A DNA stretch of 64,000 nucleotides from the NCBI GenBank assembly GCA_017464425.1, contig JAFUDX010000012.1:1-64000 (forward strand). Direction: 5' to 3'. The notes under the pieces were generated by a model. That model was given only the letters and a program-made list of their open reading frames with translations. It was not told the DNA's origin and made no database searches. Position 1 is the stretch's first letter. Each line of letters starts with the position of its first letter. Source of the DNA: Treponema sp. GTDB taxonomy: Bacteria > Spirochaetota > Spirochaetia > Treponematales > Treponemataceae. Below, one piece after another: positions 18,101-28,000 of the stretch. A program made the position numbers and the translations under genes.

Positions 18101-19030
18101 GAGGGTGGTAAAAAAAGAACTAGAGTTGGTAATTTCTATGATTTAAATTTTGCTGCTACGCAACATGATACTAATGCCGCTTATTGCCAAATCATCGCAA
18201 ATGGTGATGAAGACACCACGCTTGGCACGGCGGGGCAGTATGTGAGCGTTGGCGTTACTTCTGACAACATTGTCGTACTCGTGTGGTATGACGGCGCGAA
18301 TTTGCAGTTTGCGTATAATACCAAACCGCTTGATCTTGCCGACACAAATACCGCGCCTATATACGCTAAAAATGCAAAAGTAAATAATACTCGTGTTTGG
18401 TCAGATGCAACGCAGCTTCTTACCAATGCGGGCGAGTTCTGCCAGCTCGTCGTTGCAAAGGACGACTCAATCCACATTGCCGCATACGACAGCATGAACG
18501 CAAACTTAAAGTACATTTACATTCCGCCAACAAGTGCTTCAAACGGTACGCCAAACCTGTCGGGAAAAATCGAATCTACCGTAGATTCTTACCTTGATGT
18601 GGGCGAACAGCTTACGATTGATGTCGCGATGAATGGCACGGGCACAGGCGCAAAACCAATTCCGTACATCGGATACCGTGGCACATACCCAGAAAAACCG
18701 CGTTATGCTTACCTTGCAGATCCTGCAACATTCTACGCAGAAACAACAACAGAAGGCTCTGTAAGCGACACCTACACCGGCGTGTGGGAATGTACGATCG
18801 TGCCAACGCAGAGCAGCGTCCAGGCCGAGCGCAAAATGAGCGTTGGCGTATGGAAGTCAGAGGGAGTGTTGGCTGCCTCAACGGTAAATGGAACGAATAT
18901 GTATACTTCTTCTGTTGCCACAACTACTTCTGGTACTTGCTATGGCAATGGTACAAACAACGGTGTTATGGCGTATGTAGTCGCGCCTTCTAGTAGCCAG
19001 TTCTGCGCAGAAACGGCACAGAAGCGATAA
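9107..19030 (+). CDS. Giant Ig-like repeat lipoprotein, copy 1 (3307 residues)
   Basis: Starts ATG after GGGGGA with a lipoprotein signal (KKFSKIACFLFFTLFTVLII, then SCGEDAG; lipidated Cys about 23). The body is a string of Ig-like beta domains marked by linkers such as IDNTAPVLVISKP (about 148), LNIDMSAPKITIE, SVDNSGPKN and HVDSDAPTQ. A calcium-binding loop of EF-hand pattern, DLTGDGNYEKSE, lies at about 2238. From about 2790 the protein becomes propeller-like (YVSVGVTSDNIVVLVWYDG, QLVVAKDDSIHIAAYDS) and ends CAETAQKR. It is collinear over its whole length with the next gene. By family logic it is a long surface stalk carrying a binding head; ligand and function are unknown. A conserved C-terminal tail may be a sorting signal. 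Confidence 0.85.
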   Translation: MKKFSKIACFLFFTLFTVLIISCGEDAGLGASVDTKAPTLEILCPPSNATIRGTFVFGGKCADDKGIKSVLVSVSKILPDDKTEPLITDEPATLSSDGTWQISLNSFKEENAYNGYEFADGSYIVSVNAYDKAGHESGVASRAFNIDNTAPVLVISKPTSIGTQTPRAYGRTVLLEGNFAENCSTGIKKLTVSFYNENGTGLFDADFENITDMSNANPLRLAQYYDEPDTLESEDDKIRWEHYLKLYGENNVQAYKNGTSHSETIYFTVTASDDAKMYAEFSATGEPSDSTGNKTTEFYRSTSEMSRLITSNDANFPEFTLLSLRNYLNKTDSTYADNTELQDILKTSVSACATVEETPSIASSDFANTSTASGPVYLNFSINPDNNPNYTVNGYAINDSDSEIENYYEGYFYYYAGSNINVSFSYGSDMVPLKTSSISIYYAPVLNNDDGSTSVDTANKQLFWTYSEAVAVAYAEKAGKTKTDVLANPNSYRYTITDESENTDSLSIGSNLSSDEAVAGTKYKFIVEGNDIDGRIIMPAESSGFGLFAKTSTPVPSIVLDGQDAHSYKNLETMSAFGESVLVENKLSFSGRVRTKEEFNDLEKAMSYVLILTDAAVPANTTTVKDSFTVTKDESVVPNLEDESTANDYYEYTWSFTVTGNGDDIAEIINESTSGLFTAAVTIYAKNGGGTAKKDFTYYLDIQSSEIINVTLSAEEKGYSAYEKSTGFYYINNTVGTFTLSGTTTDNYKIGSTSYAITGVKSDGTKETISGSAVSSLSWSFEGIDFSDFTSTSGEADATITISTTDLAGNSSSEKLKVKFDTANPSWKQYWREKGADSDTSFQVGGKAYSFDANELTYGEKLWFKDTSLPVHACFAEEGAGVAAVYYWVVQPGESAPAASDLSTAKGSFSNLTSAEGIAYFTNTLGSFEANDTEKSPAYNTLYLVALDNVGNASAVQSVNLNLDMESPSLLATTSGNEYTNKITDLTLSGTYTDNASGVASVVITVNGKTQAAECTHTDGTDGKSGLWTITLSASGDILKSLADTGSYPVEATITDNAGMSSSSTILTLNIDMSAPKITIETPLPNTDASVHKINGTVTFTGKGNYEESPQNSLQLYYSTTAPTASTTIESLASQKIGSRFNDSVSISSWTVSGVDVKKLSGLTESAPSKPLYIIPVITDTAGNCNVYTQKIENGEVKTTYAYKENENYFVYTVDQNTDRPVIQITNVSRPSDADTWLKSNVLSGTISDDDGISAFFIAETSEPPAEDSSDWKLVSLSNSNTSWSYTLTSVNEGNGVVCFKVVDTEGTTFITTSDDSKRFERPYYLYSGMKASDSSVVGQNSGFEDYGLDSTAVLSLRVDTAAPLIHTVGIDRNSASAALASAEAVKPDSSTYVPKSTLYAGGDYTYIKFFVPVYDDAMIDSVTIKILNASTSEDETASFTYLDDTTETAITSSIELKATDVTITDGDKEYTYYQSAPIVVSEAATGKKTISVSVTDKAENTTSKNETFSVDNSGPKNVNISSPSSITPQTGTVRVLGSASDSAGESGLALTEVLIPDADYEYQITDSKLTDTYEVKDFETQFGEWNTDLNIGTSSSFRFTFTSGSVNDLTTYESLDASNNYKFAVKKQEDGTFIIPILVRTTDIVGNKHIERFYVTHDPDGDRPVTALVYPTESNYDKDEKNNTLGYITLAGVIRMNGTVKVPSNTCDVGAVYIQIGSVGESGITWSSTNAEFSGAEGEFTSLGGVVTAQELKTSYNTTSYVDNDWWGLEATTKSKTWNISLNKDGFLNKEGDTRNIAVRACAINAEGKMGIWTDPVIIHVDSDAPTQTAEVRKYNSFVESSPDENVLSSKEFEAEMYLKGTQYLVVALHDNNELNDVEVQQNGKTITNYTKDSTVYTYSDGTTATTRADDTDTKYVTSADTTLYIPIDTIEISYTSVTFTVSVSDGKYSSLGTYTFKIDNEAPVISGEYDNGTETETSLLSTAVTTDNPLVITNSNYTYSINGTIKETGSGFSKLFFYFMRDKELCSDGRATSTLFDPALTGDTVSITMDSSLDTFTVAQNTSTYTMYGKNYTGLLDDSRTTFSSSGISSDAHIRAGGLLYIGGEYQVIKTKSGDAVTFADAISETLVGTDGAITAGFPYGQLIDSTAEIMGATLDSDYTYSVTNDDGDGMPESVKEETGSNWSISGVLYSDRISDGPVTFVCIAFDEAGNVAGKEVVTQIQNNAPRIAKLYLGTDLTGDGNYEKSEFNEYSFAKPDANGYLTAAQYVQTKELATADSAYGYKKAFKIRSGLVVVPEITGGNGDIKMAWLKDASSAEGYQKSSVVASNGAFYSVDSSGNVTTTFAVSKNTGTKKVNGDYQEDTTPIFVIPDSALPTGENATSKAMSFTFWDSTDGTTIGENSQYCFVRVTDFTVDRADTTKPTSVFSPFYWNSSSDNSVYKNSSSNGHVELEKDWLTASGYTGGSGTADGDPKVSGKITMKGYAYDNQRLSSIWVAFDGFTVANYLTTGGDISKAANGAYSYSDADYYQAAYYSTDGTWKSASATMDSNGWEFSVDKTGTTANPAYLNQDGHKVFYTLSIDTERISGTAGTDKKARIIAFDHNGNVVSVASSDIKTPYEVSKQTTKTDRTDNAPYYQMDVVPYITTVKTTLSNANQNNPSVYARTALGHYPVYVTFAGGTSTGATATAYNNATYETVKIAGFNLKTGATVTLEGTSDNTTTLSTDFTFTIPSGAKSGELSVTVSSVESLNNKNNNASKGDYDKTPSGAQGDYTIYSNYYNRQPNDENNNNLTDDVVLDIWDFNTQAALAYNSGKVDNLEMKINPANGMIGFAFSNGTLRFSMPNYKGGTASSYQDWNESWDYMSHNALAFDSLGYSYAVSVGGDINAQNAADQYSFMTSRWGIVGTNSQSLNQGGGNNDGDSNPKNHLRMDTIGQWGDKNNQDTGTLLRNKSRFQNQSIATHINVSNSDYTDVYLAYYDLLNSEIRFKAGTFSDTTEGGKKRTRVGNFYDLNFAATQHDTNAAYCQIIANGDEDTTLGTAGQYVSVGVTSDNIVVLVWYDGANLQFAYNTKPLDLADTNTAPIYAKNAKVNNTRVWSDATQLLTNAGEFCQLVVAKDDSIHIAAYDSMNANLKYIYIPPTSASNGTPNLSGKIESTVDSYLDVGEQLTIDVAMNGTGTGAKPIPYIGYRGTYPEKPRYAYLADPATFYAETTTEGSVSDTYTGVWECTIVPTQSSVQAERKMSVGVWKSEGVLAASTVNGTNMYTSSVATTTSGTCYGNGTNNGVMAYVVAPSSSQFCAETAQKR
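15818..15853 (+). other. EF-hand-type calcium-binding loop in giant protein 1
   Basis: Codes for DLTGDGNYEKSE, with acidic or oxygen ligands at loop positions 1, 3, 5 and 12 and Gly at 6, as in EF-hand or dockerin loops. It follows QNNAPRIAKLYLG, at the same place as in the paralogue. Confidence 0.55.
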
Positions 19031-19044
19031 GGGGAGGTGAGAAT

Positions 19045-22000
19045 ATGAAAAACGAGATTCTTCGCTACGCTCAGAATGACATGGTAGGTAATAAAATGAC
19101 TAAGATTAAAACTAAAGCACTTTCTCTTTTGGCACTTTTGGGCTTTTCGGTCTTTACCGTCATTTCCTGTGGTGAAAATGCCGGGCTTGGCTCTTCTGTC
19201 GATACGGAAGCCCCCAAAATTTCGATTCTCTATCCGCCTGAAGGCGCGATTATCCGCGAGAATTTTGAATTCAGTGGTACATGGACTGATGATAAAACCG
19301 TTACTAAAATCACGGTGACGGTTTCAGAAGTCATTTCGGATTCACAAAAAGAAGTCACATATACCGAAGAAATTATTCCAGAAAAAGACGGCTCATGGAA
19401 AACAACGCTCAATACTTTTGACAAAGAAAGTAATGCATGGCAGTTCTCTGATGGCAATTATGAAATTTCGGCGGTGGCACTTGACGGCGCGGGCAATTAT
19501 TCGGGCACGGCTTCGCACAGCTATGCAATCGATAATACGGCACCTGTTTTGGTTCTGACCAAGCCCACGAGCATCGGGGCAAATACGCCCAAAACATATG
19601 GTCGAACGGTTCAGCTTGAAGGCACATTCTCGGAAGCCTGTTCGTCTGGCATCTCAAAATTGACGGTCAGCTTCTTCGATGAAAACGGAAACGGCATTTG
19701 TGACAGCGAATTTGAAAATATCACGGATATGTCAAACGCAAATCCGCTCGTTATCGCACAATTCTTTGATAAAACCTCACGCGATGACCTGAGCGAAGAA
19801 AATCAAAAACGCTGGGAAAACTACAAGGCGATTTACACAGACACAAACATCGCGCGCTACGATGCCCTTGCAGAAGGCGAAAAGGCAGATGACCTCACTC
19901 AAAAACTTTTCTTTACGGTAACGGCAACAGACGCGGCAAAAATCTATCGTGATTCTGCGAGTGGCAGTGCAAGCGACAATACAGGAAATGCAACGGCTTC
20001 TTTCTATAGAAATACCGATGACATGAGTACGCTCATAAATTCAAAAAACACGAATTATCCTAACTTCACGGTGCTTTCCTTGCGGAATTATCTGAATGGC
20101 ACTGATAAAACATATGCCGAAGACGAAAATCTTGCACAGATTTTAAAAGATGCAGTAAGTGCTTCGGTACAATCAAAAACGGATGACGGCTCTTCTGTTT
20201 CAGTTGCAGAATCAGCGGCCACCACTTTGAATTTCAGCATAAATCCGCAGAACAACCCGACATTCTCTGTGAGCGGTCTTGTTCGTGACAAATCTGGCGA
20301 TGCCGCTGAATACGAAGACAGTTTCCGTCACTATTTTGCAGGCTCTGCAATCAATGTCTCAATTGCGGAAGGTCTTGACGGAACAAAACTTGACACAAGC
20401 ACAATCTCCATTTACTACAGAAAAGTCGATTCTGTTTCAGGCAATACAATCACCTATGCAGAAGATGAAGAGCAGCAGTTGTTGTGGACATGGAACAAAG
20501 AAGTCGCGCTTGCTTATGCGATAAAAGCTCTTAAAAAAGAAGATCCGTCGTTGCTGGATTCAGAAGCAAAATCAAAGGCGGAAGAGCTTCTGACGGTAAG
20601 CGTGGCATCGGCCAAAAAGTATCGCTACACAATCACTGCAGAGGGCGAAAATTCGGACGCGCTTGTCGTTTCTACCTCTTTGACAACTACAGAAGTCATG
20701 ACGGGGTGCAAATATCTGTTCTCGATTGTAGGAAAAGACATCAACAAGCAGGACATCATAGATTCGGCAACAATCGGCTACGGTTTTTTTGCTCAGTCAA
20801 ATTCAAGTGTGCCTGAAATTTACCCTGATTCATACGATTCAGAAAAACCGAACGCCAACAAAGTAACGCTCACTGCATTTACTGAGTCTGATTTTGTAAC
20901 AGAAAAACTGTCATACAGTGGCTATATTACATCAAACGACATGTTTACAGAAGATTCGCAAGTGTATTACTTGGTTACGGTCACTGACTCAAAAGATTCT
21001 TCAAAATCAAAGGAGCTAAAAGGTCTGGGTACAATCGCAGAAAATTCAACGGGTGCCATGAAGATCGATTTGCGTGAAAATACTGGCTACATCTACGACT
21101 TCTCATTTACCATTACACCAGATTCTGATGTGACAACTCTTATTTTAGGAGGAAGCGGCCTGTATACGGTGGATGTGGTGATTTCTGCAACCAATGCCGG
21201 CGGAGAATCAAATGTAACTCGTACATACTATCTTGATACGAAAAAATCTGATTTCTCAAATGTCTCGCTTTCTGTAGAAGACTCTGCAAGCGGCATGAAG
21301 ACCTATCTTTCAGATTCAGACGATACAAACCTTACAAAAACATATTATGTCAATAACGAATCAGGCACTTTCAAACTCGCAGGAACGGTTACTGACAACT
21401 ACAAAATCGGTACGACGTCATACAAAATTACGGGTAAAGATGCAAGCGGAGCGGAAAAAACGCTCGAAGCTCCCGCCCCGTCCGACATCATGCAGTGGAC
21501 ATTCGGAAAAATCACTCTGAGTGACTTTGCTCCCCAAACTGAATTACCTGATGCGCTCATCACAATTACAACGACCGATAACGCAGGAAACGAAGAAACC
21601 TACACCATCAATCTTGAATTCGACACAACGCTTCCATCTTGGAATCCAACGGAAGCGCATTCGTACATGATAAACAAGGCGGCTTTCTCGGACGAAACAG
21701 CAAGCACGACATGGTTTAAAGACTCAAGTCTGCCTGTTTCTGGCTGCTACGCCGAAGCGGGTAGTGGGGTGAGCGATATTTATTATTGGGTCACGAATCC
21801 TGCTGGCTCTGCTCCTGCTACAAAAGAGCTAAGCACGGCAAAAGGTTCATTCAAAGCAACGAACGAGAGCGGAATCGCTTATTTTGATGCCACATTGGGC
21901 ACATTTGAAGCAAATGACAGCGAAAAAATGCCTGCATATAACACGCTCTACCTTGTCGCCGTTGACAATGTTGGCAACCGAAGCCAGACAAAAGAAATCC

Positions 22001-25000
22001 AAATCAACCTCGATACGCAAAGCCCGACTTTGAGTGCAAGCAAGAGCGGTATCGTCTACACGAACAAAGTCAGTGATGTTATCGTTGGTGGTACATGCGA
22101 TGATAATGCTTCTGGTGTCGCTGCAATCACGCTCAAAGCAAATGACTATGAGGTAGGAGCCACACTCGGCGAAAAGAATTCCGAAGGAAAAGTCATCTGG
22201 ACGGCAACACTCAAAGCCTCAGAGGATATTGTCTCAAAACTCGGCACTGACTCATACAATGTGAACGCCATCATTCAGGACAATGCGGGCAACAAAGCTT
22301 CTTCAACGCTCTTTATCCTCAAAGTGGACACCATAGCTCCGCCTGTCAGTATTTCTGTTCCAGCCCCAAGTAGCATAATCAATTCAAGCGTAAAAATGCA
22401 AGGCTCGGTTTCTTCTGACGGCGCAAATCCAACGCGTTTGAAGTTGTATTATGCAACGAGTGCACCAATGAGCGCGACAACACTCGAAAATCTCACCCCA
22501 ATCGAAAACGGTGAATTTACGGGAAGTGCAATCTACGGCTGGAGCATTGACAGCGTAAATGTTCAAAGCCTTTCTGGAGTTACGGTAACTTCTCCTTCAA
22601 AACTGCTCTACATTATTCCTGTCGTCTATGATGAGGCGGGCAACTGCAATATTTATACCGAAACGGTTGGAAGCGAAGTAAAAACATATTCATACACAGC
22701 AAACAAAAATTACTTTGTCTACAAGGTTGACCAAAACAAAGACCGCCCGGTTATCACGCTTTCAAATATTGCCGCAGAAGGCGCATGGGTTAAGACAAAT
22801 ATGGTGCAAGGTCTTATTTCTGATGATGACGGAACGATTTCTTCTCTCAAAATCGGCGTAAAAGGCAAAAATAAAACAGATTACACCTATCCTACGGTCA
22901 CCGTTTCAAACGGAAGCTGGACGCTCGATCTTTCTGGAATTGAAGATTACAACGACATAAAATTGAGCTTTGAAGTGATCGATGCAGCGGGAACGACATT
23001 CTCTTCAAGTGGCGAAACGATTTTTGACCGTCCGTACTATTTGTATTCAGAAACGGTGGAAGAAAATTATCAGAGCAAAAACGCTTGGTATGATTATGGA
23101 ATTGATTTTGATACAACTACTGACTCAGGTTCTCTTTCAATCAAACTCGATACGAAAGCACCTTCTGTCCTGACTGTCTGCTTGGATTCACGAAAAGAAG
23201 CAGGCTCGTTCGCATCGGCGCAAACCGTTTTTGAAAATGAAACGAAATACAAAGCGGGTATGAATTCATTTGTCGGTGGTGATTTTAAATATGTCAAATT
23301 CTATGTGCCGATTTATGACGCAAACAGCGTTACCCCTGTTTTAAAAATCACCAGTGCAGATGGAACGGAATTTGAAAAAGCAGCGAATGAAGCTGACTTT
23401 ACGCCTTCTCAAACAGTGAAAAGTAGCGGAATCACTTACACCTATTATGAATCTCGCGAAATCGATGTTTCTTCTATAGAATCTAGCAAATCTGGTGCCC
23501 GCACGGTCTCTATTACGGTGACTGACGAGTCTGGAAATGCAACGGTCGTGGACAGTGCATTTACGATTGATAACTTGGGACCTGACACAATCGAAGTCAC
23601 GAGCCCTTCTTCAACAGAATCGCTCACGGGTGATGTCGAAATTTTTGGTGCGGTAAGCGACAACGGGGTGGGTACGGTTGACAGCATTGAATGGGCTATT
23701 CCATTAAAAGGTGTAACAGACCCCAAAAATGTTACCGATTGGATTTCAAATGATGCTTCTGACTCTGACTTGGGCTTTAACTTTAAGTTTACGACGGGCG
23801 ACCCCACGACAGACCTCACGCTTTTTGATGATGCCGATACATACAATGTCACTAAAAACACCGATGACACATACACAATTCCTATCTACTTCCGTGCAAA
23901 AGATACATTGGGCAATGTCTTCTACAAAACAGATTATTTCATCACGCATAACCCAGACGGCGACCGACCAGTCACAGAATTGAGCTACCCAGTCGAAAGA
24001 GATTATGACATTGACAAAGTAACGACAAGCGATACATACAATCAGAGTCTTGGATATGTCACTCTCTCTGGCAAAATTCAAGTGACTGGTTCCGTAGAGA
24101 TTCCTTCCCTCACATGTGAGCCAGGCGTGGTTTACTTGCAGATTGGAAAAGTTACTGGTTCTGACATTAGTTGGGCTGTTTCAAATTTCTCTAGCGAAAT
24201 TACGGCTTTGGGTGGAAGCAAATCACTTTCTGATTTGAGAAATGCATATGCAAGTGGTACAACTAGCAAAGATTCTGAACTTCACTACAAAGATTCTTCT
24301 TGGTGGGGAATTCCTTGTACGCTCACCAATTCTTCTTGGAGTATAATCTTGAATAATGCGGGCAATTTGAACCCGACAGAGAAGGATTCTGACGATAAGT
24401 ATATACCGACCGAAATCGCAATTCGAGCGTGCGCAGTCAACGATTACGGCAAACTCGGTATTTGGACGGCTCCGATTTACATTCATGTCGATAGCGATGC
24501 TCCGACACAGAGCGCGGAATTGAGGCAGTACTCTTCATTTGATACTACGAACGATACAACGCTTGAACAGAATGTCACGACCGCTAAAAACTATGCTTCT
24601 GGAATGTATCTCAGAAAGACATGGTATTTGGTTTCTACAATCGATGATAATGACTCAATCGACAAATCATCTCTCAATATTAAACGAGGTTCTACGCGAC
24701 TTACGGAAAATACCGATTATTATACTTCTGCAATAACGGGTTCTGGCGCAAAGCAGATGAAGGTTTACATACCGATTGAGACAGCTTCGTTCAGCACGAA
24801 TTCTGTTTCTTACACGCTGTATGTGACCGATAATTCTGGGCACGCAAGCTCAATGACCTATTCATTCTACATTGATAATGACGCGCCAACATTTGACCTT
24901 AAAGGCGACAAGGGAGCTACGAGCGTAAGTTTGCTTAAAGAAGATGTACCTCCAATTCAGAACTACGACTATCACTACACTATTTCAAGCGTGCTGAGCG

Positions 25001-28000
25001 AGCCTGGCTCTGGATTCGATAAATTCTTCTTCTACTTCCTGCGCGAAAACACTTATGAAACGAGTGGCAGTAAAAATCCGCGCATTCTCGATACATTGAT
25101 TGATGTTTCTTCTGATTCAACAAACGCTTCAGCTCTCACAAGCACGCTTGCTTCGCATAAAGTTGAGGTGAATGACGGAACTGCAGTCAATTTGTACGGA
25201 AAGACATATGCTGGTATGCTCGATACTGCTCGCACAAAATTCACGGCTACAGCTACAAGTTCAATTGACACAATGCATATCCGAATAGGCGGTTTGATTT
25301 GCATTGGTGGCGACTATCAGGTTATCAAAGATATTTCTGGAACCGATGTTTCATTTACAACTGCCATTCCAGAAAGCGTTACCGTTTCAGAGGCTTTCTT
25401 CCCGTATGGCTATGTCGTTGACAGCATGACAGAAAACACATCGTACAGCGATGATTTGTACGCGAGTGGCGATAAAGACGGTCTTTGTGAAAGCATCAAA
25501 AAGAGCGGCACAAATTATACTTTAACCACTGCAATCCGCTCTGACTACATGAGTGATGGCCCTGTCGAACTCGTCTGCCTTGCCTTTGATAAGGCGGGAA
25601 ATATTTCTGCGGTTACGGTTTCAACGAATGTTCAGAACAATGCGCCGCGCCTTGCAAAACTCCATCTCGGCACAGACTTAAACGGTGACGGAACATATTC
25701 GGACGCTGAATTCAACACATACACATTCATTAAATCAGACGGCACAAGCACAACTGTTGCCGAAAGTAACTACTTGCAGAGCGTTACCCTTGCCACAAGC
25801 GGAACTGATTATGCCACCTACAAAAAATCATTCACCATTAAGGACGGTCTTGCAGTCCTTCCTGAAATTACGGGCGGAAACGGCACGATTATGATGAAAT
25901 ATCTGAATGATGCTTCAGAAGCAAGTGAAAATCAGCAGAAATCTGGTGATTCCGATTCTTCATTCTACGAAGAAGTCGAAAATGAAATCGTGACGGCAGA
26001 CTTTACAAGCGGATTGTTCACGAACGCGACAAAGAAACGAAGTAATGGCTCATTGGTAGAAACACCCGACTTAATTAAAGCGTTCGTGCTTACGGGCGAA
26101 TCTGGCACAAAAGACACAAATCTTTACTCTGTTTCAGACGGAACTGACAAAGCAATGTCGTTCACATTCTGGGATTCAACGGACGGCACGGTTTGTGGAA
26201 CGGATTCTAACTGGTGTTTTGTTCGCGTAACAGACTTTACTGTTGACTTGAAAGATGAGATTGCGCCAAAAATGGTAATTGATCCGTTCTATTGGAATAG
26301 TCTTACCGATAACTCAATCTACGGCTCAAGTTCAGCGACCCGTTACGACAAGTTGCAGGGACATATTGAACTTGAAGCGGATTGGAAGAATGCAAGCGAT
26401 TACAGCTCATCAGCCAAAAATGGTGAATATGACGGTGACCCGAAAGTCTCTGGAAAAATCACGTTCAAGGGCTACGCGTATGATGATCAACGACTGACAA
26501 GCCTGTGGGTTTCTTTCGATGGCTTTACGCCAACGAATTATCTTGATTCTGAAACAAAAACAGTTGATGGAAAAACCTACTATAAAGCCGCCAGCTACAG
26601 TGCGGGCGCATGGACTGTGGCAAGTGCGACAATGGCAGGTAATGGCTGGTGCTTTGCTGTTGACCCAACGGGAAGTGATGACGCTCCTGCATATTTGAGT
26701 CAGAGCGGACACAAAGTATTCTGGACGCTCTCAATCGATACTTCAAAAATCAGCACAGTCGCCGCAACAGATGTAAATGTGCGTGTCGTTGCCCAAGACC
26801 GCAATCCGAACACCACAAGCACCTCAAAAGAGGAATCTTCAAAAACGGATGAAGCATGGAATGTGCCGTATTATCAGATGGATGTCGTTCCGTACATTAC
26901 GGGCGTAGCAACGAGCCTTTCTTCTATGAATGAAAACAACCCCACGACGTTCAGCCGAACAACGAACGGTCATTACCCAGTGTATATGATTGTAAACGAT
27001 AAGAATGTCACTACTATAGCAAAGAATCTTGAATCGATGAAACTCACGGGATTCAATTTGGCTGGTGGTACGGTCACTTTTGAAATTTGGGATAGTACGA
27101 TTACGGATACGAACACTGCTTCTGTTACTCGTGATGGAACGAGCGATTCATACTCATTCACTCTGCCACCGAATGTAAAATCTGGTGCGATAAAGCTGAC
27201 GGTACATTCTATCGATACGCTCAACAACACGAACAACAACGAAGCGCATGGCTCGTATGAGTGTAGCGATGCAACGGTAACCTCGCTTGGCGCGATCGGC
27301 AGTGCGGGTGACAACACGACATACAAGAATTTCTACAACCGCCAGCCAAACGGTGCCAACAACAATCGTCTCACCGATGATGTGTACATTGATGTGTGGC
27401 AGTTCAACAGCGAAGCGGTACAGCCGACGAACAACTCTGCATTGGATATTATGATGAAGATAAATCCATCGAATGGCTTGATTGGATTTGCATTCTGCAA
27501 TGGTGATTTGTATTGGAGTATGGCGAATGGAACTTCCTCTTCTTATACGACTTGGGCAGCGGCCGCTGACTTTATTCAGTGTACAAGTTTCACCTTTGCG
27601 CCAAGTGGTGTTTCATATGGTGCTGCAGCAGGTGGACAAAGTTCTGATAACTTAGGGGATTGTTACAAATTTGTTTCAAGTAAATGGGGCGATGGAGGAA
27701 CTGATAATACAGCAGATGAAACAAAAGGTCGAAGAATTGGTTTTACCGCTGTAGACAATTATGGTAATATGGCGAAAGACCGCTTTAAGAGTCCAAGTAT
27801 TGTGTCTGATGGAACATATGTTTACATTGCATATTATGATCTTCTCACTGGTGAAATTCGTTTTATGGGTGGAAATGATTCTACAACAACTACTGTCGCC
27901 GATGTTGGAACAATTAAAGATAATTTTAAAGGAACTAGTGCACTCAAGGCACTTAATGACGAGCATGGCCTTATTCAAGTTCTCGCTGATGGTTCAGGTA

